Shown here one piece after another: positions 7,787 through 15,032 of a DNA stretch of 15,032 nt. The notes under the pieces were generated by a model. It did no database searches and was not told the origin of the DNA. It saw only the letters and a list, made by a program, of their open reading frames with translations. The number at the start of each line of letters is the position of its first letter. Position 1 is the stretch's first letter. The stretch comes from Rhodocollybia butyracea (lineage: Eukaryota > Basidiomycota > Agaricomycetes > Agaricales > Omphalotaceae): NCBI GenBank assembly GCA_015501585.1, contig JADNRY010001210.1:1-15032 (forward strand), written 5' to 3'. The translations under genes were made by a program, and so were the position numbers.

Positions 7787-9510
7787 ATGGAGAAGCAATT
7801 GTCCATTACAGACGACACCGCTCTCCACAATCTACTTTCACTATGGAGAAGCAAGCATACGCATTGGGCGACAAACCATTCAGCTCAAGTTCCCAGCAAA
7901 ATATGTCTCCCTCAAAGAAGCAGCCATTATCTTCCGTGGGTGACAGAACACTCGAAAGCCTTTGGACGAACAAACCGCCGTGATCGATCCCGATTGAGCT
8001 TCCTGAAGGTGGCCTAGACGCATGGCTTGCCGTGATTGCTGTCTTCCTCCTCACTTTCGTATCCTTAGGCACGGAAGCATATGGGGAGTCTTCCAAAGTG
8101 CCTATGCCATCAACCCATCTCCCGATTCCAACAGACAGTAACACTCAAAATCGGATATGTCGGCGGCTGCAGTATTGGTTTGCTTTTATGATAGGACCTT
8201 TTCTAATCTCCTCATCTCCAAGTTCGTATTCATTCGCCGATTATACTGGGTTTGGGACTATAGCGGTTGCGCTGATGCTGGATCAATTGCGAAGACTTAT
8301 TGGAACTTTGCTTTCACAGGGATTATGTTCGGGTAGGCTTTTGTTGTTATCATACTTATTTGGAATCCTGATCAACATTGATTTTCTGAACAGAATTGCT
8401 GTTCTTTCACGTATGTACCTGCCATCGGCCTTCCTGCGCAACGTTTAAAAGGAAGAGAGCTCTTGCAACAGGCATTGCTAGTGTATATTTCCAACGCTTT
8501 TTTTTGTTAGTATATCTGATTGATCCATCGAACTATATTTCTTTTTTCTTCCAGGCAGGAGCATGTGCAGGCGCAGTCATCCCGCACCCGTCGTTCAATC
8601 CTCCATCGACATCTCGGCATCCCTGGGCCTGCGCATCCTCAGTTTCATAAACTCTAGCACTCGGTTTCACAGCAATATCTGTATCCGCAAACGAGCGGCG
8701 ACCAAGAAAATTGTCCAGTACAGACTTTCGATCCAATCTGTTTAAGATTCCTGGATACCCTCTATACCTTGCGTTCGCATTTTTGCAGTTGTTTGGCATC
8801 AATCCCGTGTTTTTTTATTCCGAGTAAGCGATGGCGTTGTTGGTTCCTCATCAAAAATTAGACTGACTATCTTATCTGAATTATTACTACAGTTATTGTA
8901 CGACGATAGGAATATCACCTGTTAACGCCTCGCGTTCTATCTGTTGCCTCATCGGTAATTTTTATTGGCGAATCATGGCAGGGATGACGGCGATAAATGG
9001 GGACAATCAATGTCTTATTTTATTCACCTTTTTTCGGGGCTGGCATGTCTTGTTATATGGATATTTGCGAAAGTCTTGGGGTTATGATGGTGTTCGCTGT
9101 GTTTTGGGCTTTTTTCAGCGGTGGTGAGTTCTATATTCATTGAGCTGATGAAAAATCATAACTTTGATTTGATTTGCTTCCTCCCTCCGCGTTTCCCTGT
9201 TTTTGTTTTGTTTCCTCACAAAAAAGTGTACTGGGCCCTGTCCGTCCCAGCCTCTGCCAAAATCGTCGGCGTGGAAAAAACTCGGCTCAGCAGTAAGCCA
9301 TCCAGTTCTTGACGAATGTCCTCCGGCAATATTCGCTGGCCCATTGGGTCCCAGATAATCGCCGCTTCTGCTGCTAATGCGGGATCTCAATAGATAATGT
9401 TGCGGCATATAGGTTTCTTATTGTTTGTGCTGGTTGGTGTCGATTGTGTCTTCGTTGATTTTGGTGCAGGTGAGGCTGGCTTCAGTAGGAAGTTGTTGGA
9501 GAAGGTGTAG
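7787..9510 (+). pseudogene. MFS monocarboxylate-type transporter, broken copy A
   Basis: This is a full-length but decayed member of the major facilitator superfamily, closest to the fungal monocarboxylate-porter-like (MCH/MCT) group, predicted to move small organic acids or related solutes across a membrane. It starts MEKQLSITDDTAL. The first frame break is at about 7825, and the correct reading continues HYGEASIRIG. TM1 lies near 8017-8110 (LAVIAVFLLTFVSLGT). Introns: 8333-8393, 8483-8554, 8824-8892, 9124-9226. Later exons carry AGACAGAV, PVVQSSIDI, the loop 8-9 motif GRIMAGMTAINGD (a damaged form of GRIMAGMMADKWGR in copy B), then ACLVIWIFAKVLGVMM, VYWALSVPASAKIVGV, IQFLTNVL and IGSQIIAASAANAGSQ in shifting frames. 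A final helix and a RKLLEKV tail end at TAG 9508-9510. Many single-base shifts and stops make it non-functional as read. The substrate is not deducible. Confidence 0.85.
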
Positions 9511-10645
9511 AGGAGTGGGAGAGGGAAGGAGAGAGGGAAAGAGCGTCGCTGCATTATTGCATAGGTTATTTTGTTGCATAAATATGATATGATGATCTTT
9601 TCTTTGAATGGTTGCTACACAAAGCATCTTTTTGCATTTATCTTATTTAGAATTTGCATGATGCATGCTACTATATGTTGGAACATGTATTGTCGATTTG
9701 TGGGCCAGCTTGAATGAGATCTTAGATGCGGGGTATTCTTCAAGTGAAACTCCTGTTGCCCGCTTCAATCTGGATGATCCGAGATGATCGGTGGAACGTA
9801 CAGATAGCAAATAGTAAAGTTGGGTCCATCGAGGGCGAGTTAAATACTTTTCCCTGTCTTTGGCGATTTATGCTGCAGTAAGTAAGGTATATGTGAAGAG
9901 TCATGCATTAATCAGTGAAAGGCGGATGTATAATTCTTACACTCAAAGGCCACACAACACAAAGCATTTTGCATTAACCATCATCAGAAGATAGTTATGT
10001 AAAGCAACCAGCATAAGCAACTTTAGACCAACTTAGGACCCACGTGTCAGGACTTAGCACCTATATTTGAATACCCTTGGATGAAGCACTAGTCATTAGA
10101 ACCAATATAGAGAGTGTCGTTACAGGATTGTGCTGAGTAGCTTGTTACTAGGATTTGACATTACAAGGCTTATGTAGTTCCGAAATTGTAGACAGCGGAT
10201 GCTTGTATTTTGTCTCTCTCTTCTGACTGTCAGGAGAAGACAACCGGAAATATCTCATTGCTGCCTTTTTAGCCTCAGGAACTTATCACAACAGTACTGG
10301 CCTAATATACTACAGTACAACTATTTCTGGGGATTTACGGGCTACAAGTAGCTGAGTAATCGACATCGGATCGGTTGGTTGCTATGTCCCAACTACAACA
10401 GTTGGGTTACTCATCAATGATGATCAAGCTATCTTTGACAGTTTTGTTTCATGATGGAATTCATTGGGCTTTGCAAGTATAAGAAGCGAAGACATCAGGC
10501 CCTTGATCAAGCTATTGCTCTATCAGGTTGCTACTATCAGGTATCATACAGAGTTGCGATTCACTTAACTTCTTTCAGTTGTATGACATCAGCAGAGCAA
10601 GAAACAGTTTTTTTTTTCAGGATTTTATTGCTATGCCAATAAATC
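9511..10645. other. Intergenic stretch, one small ORF
   Basis: No recognisable gene is present. A 51-codon plus ORF at 9726-9881 (starts MRGILQVKLLLPAS) ends where CTGCAGTAAGTAAGG offers a splice donor (GTAAGT at 9878), so it could be a first exon, but no downstream partner is evident. A perfect 7-bp inverted repeat, CCCAACT / AGTTGGG with a 5-nt loop, lies at 10388-10406. A plus ORF at 10451-10642 has no recognised motif and probably overlaps the upstream part of the seven-TM gene. Confidence 0.45.
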
Positions 10646-11882
10646 GGTGCTGTGATTTTCGCGATTGCTGATGGTGAATATCTACTTCTTGACTGTGGGC
10701 TGAGACCTTGATATAATCATTCATGCTATTTTTAGGAATTGCTACACTGGGGATACTGATTGTCATCCGGCTGCTACAGTGAGTATTTTCTGATGTTCAC
10801 TAATATCTCTGTACTTAGCGACTGTGACTAAACACTGATTGAGTCAAAACCTGGAGAGAACCCAAAGCAATACAGCTTCTGTGCTGTGTTCTTATTTGGC
10901 TTTGTTTAATAGGGCAAACAATTCTTTTAGCATTGACAATTCTTTGGTCAAATAAGGCAGGTTGAGGGGATCCCAACGCCTATAAATTTCATCATCATCA
11001 ACAACATCAAGGATGCTTTATGCACAGTAATGGTGAGATTTAGGCATACTTGGTGGCTGAATAATTTTACCTGGATTTCAGATTTTAGCTGGTGATCTTG
11101 TGCTCTGCTGGAGAGCCTGGGTGTTATTACCACATGACAAATCTTGGCGGTTTGTGCTAGCAATAATGATGATTTGCAATATAGGTATGCATTACAATTT
11201 GCAATTCTTGTTGTGACGTTTATGACAGTATGACTCATGTGGTGACAGGGCTCAATATTGCAGACCTAATTTCTGATGAGATTGCCGTCGTTAAATCCAC
11301 ATCCACTCCTGTCCTGGATTCAGTTGCCATAGCCACTCACTGGCAGTGAACATGACAGCAACATCATTGATTGGTTGGAAAGCTTGGTGGAAACATTTCC
11401 CGGCATCAGGTTGTATATTATGTTCTAACCAAGTTTTAACCTTAGGGCCTATCACAGAACAATGAGAGAAGTTTCAGTCTGGAGGAAAAGTCGTGCTCTA
11501 AAAGTTCTATTTTTTTTGATAGAATCCGGGGCAGTTTTTCTGGTTATGCAATTTTGTCATTGATTGTACTGTCCATTGATGTGTCTCCACTACTGATACC
11601 AAACTTGAAAAGTCTGGAAACCATTACCTTTGGTACAGATGCCAGTGTGCAAGTGTGGCAGGCTTCAGCAGTAAGTCTGTTTTCATTTTTTAGTCCAGGA
11701 ACACCTTGGTTAAAATCTTTCAGGCACTTTATCCAATTGCCATAATAATTATAATCCAATCGAAACCATTCGCCCATTGTAGAAACACTTCATTTAACTG
11801 CTCAAACCCCAACTCTCAGTGTTTCATAGAGCATGATGTGTTGAAGATACTCAGTATTAGTAGTAGAATATCCTTGCTTTAA
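10646..11882 (+). pseudogene. Agaricomycete-type seven-TM protein, frame-broken or mis-sequenced
   Basis: A spliced plus-strand gene encodes an integral membrane protein of a family I associate with agaricomycetes, recognisable by W-R-A-W-V-L after a helix. Function is unknown; receptor-like topology is inferred. Visible parts: helix GAVIFAIADGIATLGILIVI across an intron at 10674-10735; helix TILLALTILW (about 10918-10947); NFIIINNIKDALCTVM, then intron 11033-11081; ILAGDLVLCWRAWVLLPHDK (11082-11141) and FVLAIMMICNI, then intron 11185-11248; GLNIADLISDEI; MTATSLIGWKAWWKHFPAS; RTMREVSVWRKSRALKVL and FFLIESGAVFL (about 11460-11545); ILSLIVLSIDVSPLLIPNLK; intron 11671-11723; a last segment ALYPIAIIIII and a tail stopping at 11882. 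Single-base frame changes are needed near 10640, 10960, 11330 and 11540. The first exon and start codon are not settled. Confidence 0.72.
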
Positions 11883-12137
11883 CATTACCTATTGTTTCTA
11901 TCAAGCTAGTGAATACAATCTCAGGATTACTTTGAGAGAACTTGGGGTGCTCACAACACCTTGTATGTTGGTGATGGATGGGGCACTGCTTGATCTAGTA
12001 TTGTAAAGTCTATGTGTCCTGGGTGTAACAACTACGGCCCTCCGGCCCCTACCCCCTTTGCAAAGTGGCGCATATTACCTAATGACGCTACTCTTACCCT
12101 CGTACCACCCGTATTTCGTCTATTATTTCTGTAATAG

Positions 12138-12438
12138 AACCAGATCTTGCTCATGGTCTGAGGGATTTAGAGCCAGAGGTGTTACACTGGGATCCTGTAA
12201 GTCTCTTATATTGAGATAAGAAGTGTAGTAGTAGGGCTAGACTGCCCTCCATCAATAGTTCACTTCTGTCACTTTCACTAGTATTCTATTTCATTTACAG
12301 TATAATTGGCCAGGATGGGACCTAGAATACTGGATTATGTTGTATAAGCTACAGAGCTTTGTCCCACTCTGGAGTCCGTTAGCTGGTGTTGGGGGAATCC
12401 GCCAAGCGCCGGTATGGCCGATCCTGCTTGCTGATTGA
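12138..12438 (+). other. Two candidate terminal exons, tryptophan-rich, unassigned
   Basis: An open piece (12138-12196) reads PDLAHGLRDLEPEVLHWDP and meets a donor GTAAGT at 12197. The acceptor TTTACAG ends at 12300, and the frame continues as YNWPGWDLEYWIMLYKLQSF and on through VPLWSPLAGVGG to a TGA at 12436-12438. The 104-bp intron is phase 0 with good borders. Protein-like composition and a consistent splice junction support a 3' gene end. I recognise no family, and the upstream exons are not found. It may be a fragment left after insertions on either side. Confidence 0.35.
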
Positions 12439-12471
12439 GGATCTCAGGGAATCGATTGGACCGACTCGAGG

Positions 12472-12979
12472 TTAATTAACTTTCTTTTCGATCGCTTCAT
12501 CATTTGTACTTCTTTTCTTTGTTTATTTATATTTAGTACCTACTTCTCTGTCATATAAAGTACTTTTCCCCGCCTTTATTCGGGAACTTGTCATCTATCA
12601 GAGGCCAACGAGCCAACCTTTTGAGTGTTCCGTCGTTGTCTACGGTGTAGCGACACGGATACAATAATCAAAGTTAAGTGTTTGCTTACCGTTATCTTCC
12701 GTTACTCGCTACTTGATAAGATTACGCGCTCTAGACGCGTCGTCTTCTTTCTTTTACGGCTAGACGACTTTCCGCCTGACCCGACTGACTACCCTTGAGT
12801 CTATCAGCAGACTCCTTATCTCGTATACAGATAGTAAGTTGATAGAGGAGGAATAGGGATGAATTGTAGTGATAGAAACCTGTAACCCCGGTCGAGATCC
12901 TCGGCGAAGAGGGGCTGGAGTCGTTACCAGTGTGAGTGTCGAGCGTCGCGCTTGCCTCAACATGTCTAGGCTTAATTAA
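12472..12979. mobile_element. Candidate 492-bp insertion bounded by TTAATTAA
   Basis: Identical octamers TTAATTAA lie at 12472-12479 and 12972-12979, exactly 500 bp apart. Between them is a block of different texture, rich in CpG near both its middle and right end, holding TATAAAGTAC (about 12556) and an open minus reading (12991-12731). I see no terminal inverted repeats, no TG..CA ends at the octamers and no coding domain. The octamers could be a target-site duplication of a small non-autonomous element, or chance, since TTAATTAA is AT-only. Confidence 0.25.
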
Positions 12980-13037
12980 ATTATAATCCATTATTTTGAT
13001 GATCGGCTGGAAGGGAGTGTGCTAATGGCTGACAAAC

Positions 13038-13187
13038 ATGATGTATGCTACTGATTATGCTTTCATCCATGCCTGGACACCTCCAGAGTCGAAGCAATTT
13101 GGGAAGGACAATAGTGTTCCTCTGTGGCCGCAGAGCGAAGTATTTCATGAGGTTGGTAGTTCCGCAAGTCGTTTAAAGTGTGTGTAA
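13038..13187 (+). other. Small protein-like ORF (49 codons), unassigned
   Basis: From ATG 13038 the plus frame reads MMYATDYAFIHAWTPPESKQ and continues FGKDNSVPLWPQSEVFHE to a stop at 13185-13187. The composition is balanced and protein-like. A possible donor follows GAG at 13151 (GTTGGT). I recognise no family. It might be an exon of the same broken gene as 12138-12438, split by the intervening block, but that is inference. Confidence 0.25.
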
Positions 13188-13424
13188 TATATAACTTAGT
13201 AGAGAGAGGACGTTCAAAGAATCTTAATGCAATGACAATACTTACGGTCGACGAGATATTATAGAGATTGATATATATTGAACCGAAAGGAGTTCCTGAG
13301 TCCCTTGCCAGGTCAACTGGTCCGAAACGGATGCGTCAAAGCTGAGGATTTCTTCCCATCTATGGCAAGGCCTCCGGCAGTTGCCGAAGAGCGGGCCAAG
13401 ACCGCCGAGTTTATACTTTTTTTT

Positions 13425-13672
13425 GACTCGCCGTCTGGTGATGTCTCACCTCCAACCATGCATTCACCACCAACTTATCCAGCGCCCGTGCCAAGTTAGA
13501 CTACTTTGGCTCACCGCCTGGCGATGTACTCACCTCCTCCAACCCATTCACCACCAACTTTATTCAGTACCTGGGCCAAGTTAGACTCTTTTTGGCTCAC
13601 CGTCTGGCAAATGTCCTCACCTCCCTCCGGCCCGTGTATTCACCACCAACTTATCCAGTGCCCACGCGGAGG
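13425..13672 (+). repeat. Minisatellite, three units of about 83 bp, in the copy B promoter
   Basis: The units start at 13425, 13508 and 13594, each beginning GRCTCRCCGYCTGG and containing TCACCTCC, then CACCACCAACTT and a CCAGYGCCC-like end. Copy A holds about one full unit plus a fragment (about 7622-7730). The array ends just before the TATA box. Confidence 0.75.
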
Positions 13673-13676
13673 CGTT

Positions 13677-13684
13677 TTATAAGT
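13677..13684 (+). promoter_or_regulatory. TATA box, transporter copy B
   Basis: TTTATAAG followed by TGGCCTGAGTCCC lies 42 bp upstream of the ATG at 13727 and is conserved with copy A. Confidence 0.6.
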
Positions 13685-13726
13685 GGCCTGAGTCCCTTCC
13701 CTCTCCCCAAACTCCTAACATCCACC

Positions 13727-15032
13727 ATGGAGAAGCAACCGTCCGTTGCAGACGACACCGCTCTCCCGCAATCTGCTTTTCACTACGGAGAAGCAAGCAT
13801 ACGCTTCGGACAGCAAAACGTTCAACTCCACTTCCCAACAAGATACGTTCCCCTCAGAGAAGCAGCCATCATCTTCCGTGCACGACAGAGCACTTTGAAA
13901 GTGTTACTGACGATGGCAGTCAACGAACCGACGTGATCGATCCCGATGAGCTTCCTGAAGGTGGCCTAGGCGCCTGGCTCACCGTTCTTGCTGTCTTCCT
14001 CCTCACTTTCGTATCCTTAGGCACGGGAAGCGTGTGGGGAATCTTCCAAAGTGCCTATGCCACCGACCCATCCTCCCGATTTCCAACAAGACAGCACATT
14101 CAAAATTGGATTTGTCGGGGCGGCTGCAGTGGGCTTGCTTTTATAATCGGACCCTTTTCTAATATCCTCATCTCCAAGTTTGGTATCCATGCGCCGATTA
14201 TACTGGGTGTTGGGACTCTAGTGGCTGCGCTGATGCTGGGATCAATTGCGAAGACTTATTGGGAACTTTTGCTTTCACAGGGAATTATGTTTGGGTAGGA
14301 TTTTTTTTGTTGTTATCATACTTATTTGGAATCCTGATAAATGTTGCTTTTTTGAACAGAATTGGTTGTTCTTTCGCATATGTACCTGCCATCAGCCTTC
14401 CTGCGCAACGGTTTCAAAAAAAACGAGCTTTTGCGACAGGCATTGCCAGTGTACATTTTCCGACACTTCTTTTTTGTGGGTATATCTGACTGATCCATCG
14501 AACTGTATTTTTTTTTCTTCAGGCAGGAGCATGTGCAGGCGCAGTCATCCTCGCACCCGTCGTTCAATCCTCCATCGACCATTTCGGCATCCCCTGGGCC
14601 CTGCGCATCCTCGGTTTCCTAACTCTAGCACTCGGTGTCACAGCTATATGCTGTTCCGCCAACGAGGGGCAACCAAGAAAATCGTCCAGTACAGACCTTT
14701 CGACCCTAGTCTGCTTAAGATCCCTGGATATCCTCTATACCTTGCTTTTGCATTTTTGCAGTTTTTGGGCATGAGATACCATTGTTTTTTATTCCGAGTA
14801 AGCGATGGCGTTGTGGGTTCATCAAAAATTATACTGGCTGTCTTATCTGAACTATTACAGGTTATTGTACGACGATACGAATATCCCCTGTTAATGCCTC
14901 GGCGGTTTTGTCTGTTGCGTCATCGGTAAGTTGTATTGGGCGAATCATGGCAGGGATGATGGCGGATAAATGGGGACGATCAATGTCCTTATTTTGTTCA
15001 AATTTCTTTCGGGGCTGAATGTCTTGTTATAT
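13727..15032 (+). pseudogene. MFS monocarboxylate-type transporter, copy B, partial
   Basis: This is the better preserved transporter copy. The start is MEKQPSVADDTAL with a cytosolic N-terminus (YGEASIRFG, EAAIIFR). A frame change near 13885 leads to DPDELPEGGLGAWL, the acidic-GG-x-G-W lead into TM1 that marks the monocarboxylate-porter-like MFS group, then TM1-TM3 (VLAVFLLTFVSLGTGSVWGI, GLAFIIGPFSNILISKFG, LGVGTLVAALML). Introns: 14295-14359, 14451-14522 and 14798-14860. The exons between them give FAYVPAISLPAQRF, AGACAGAVILAPVVQSSI and WALRILGFLTLALGV. A second frame change near 14645 precedes GATKKIVQYRPFDPSLLKIP and YLAFAFLQFLG. The last visible exon has SPVNASAVLSVASS and the loop 8-9 motif GRIMAGMMADKWGR, then a stop created by one missing base near 15018. 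It could be nearly intact if those indels are sequencing errors. The C-terminal third lies beyond the window. Confidence 0.85.

Larger units (their letters stand above)
7564..9510 (+). repeat. Duplicated transporter block, copy A
   Basis: The sequence from GTCAAAGCTGAGGATTTC onward recurs at 13335 in the same orientation, including promoter, TATA box, coding sequence and introns at the same positions. Identity is high by eye throughout (not computed). The start-to-start spacing is about 5.77 kb. Similarity can be followed to the window end, equivalent to about 9050 here; the remaining 450 bp of copy A cannot be compared. Confidence 0.88.
13335..15032 (+). repeat. Duplicated transporter block, copy B (cut by window end)
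   Basis: This is a direct repeat of the block beginning at 7564, sharing GTCAAAGCTGAGGATTTC, promoter, TATA box, coding sequence and intron positions. The upstream part is longer than in copy A because of a tandem repeat expansion. Confidence 0.88.

Noticed and set aside
10388..10406. Perfect 7-bp inverted repeat with 5-nt loop.
   Set aside because: It is short, has no T-run or gene boundary, and is not unexpected by chance in 15 kb.
12024..12075. TGTAACAACTACGGCCCTCC, a GC-rich TG-starting string like an LTR edge.
   Set aside because: No matching CA end with a target duplication was found, and a plausible exon pair lies just downstream.
1..15032. tRNA, rRNA, CRISPR or bacterial-type operon signals.
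   Set aside because: None was found. The only tRNA-like string is the retroelement primer-binding site, and the intron-rich genes exclude a prokaryotic source.

Overview
The window reads as nuclear DNA of a filamentous basidiomycete, most likely an agaricomycete. Introns are short (about 50-70 bp, GT..AG) and frequent. The retroelement Gag proteins, the monocarboxylate-type MFS transporters and a seven-helix membrane protein with a W-R-A-W-V-L motif are all of kinds I associate with mushroom-forming fungi. The region is repeat-rich and decayed: nearly every gene needs one or more single-base frame changes. Many indels between repeat copies fall in homopolymers, so some breaks could be sequencing errors rather than true mutations.

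Layout. (1) 1-2473, minus strand: a Ty3/gypsy remnant (Gag, zinc knuckle, half a protease) with no reverse transcriptase. (2) 2477-4199, minus strand: an LTR-bounded Ty1/copia element. Its LTRs (230 and 224 bp), polypurine tract and primer-binding site are present, but the inside holds only gag. It abuts the gypsy gag start codon and has no matching target-site duplication. (3) 4200-6676: about 2.5 kb with no gene I can name, apart from a weak coding-like stretch at 5585-6029. (4) 6712-7330, minus strand: a homeodomain transcription factor that only appears after splicing out four introns of 50-55 bp, with a 12-bp micro-exon inside the DNA-recognition helix. (5) 7564-9510, plus strand: a full-length but broken MFS transporter copy with its promoter. 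(6) 9511-10645: intergenic. (7) 10646-11882, plus strand: a multi-exon seven-TM protein gene with frame breaks. (8) 12138-13187: two unassigned coding-like pieces on either side of a roughly 500-bp block bounded by TTAATTAA. (9) 13335-15032, plus strand: a second, better preserved copy of the MFS block, cut by the window end, with a three-unit minisatellite just upstream of its TATA box.

I see no operon-like or cluster logic linking these genes. The window is best read as an accessory, transposon-rich segment with a tandemly duplicated transporter, in which the homeodomain gene is the most informative single item.
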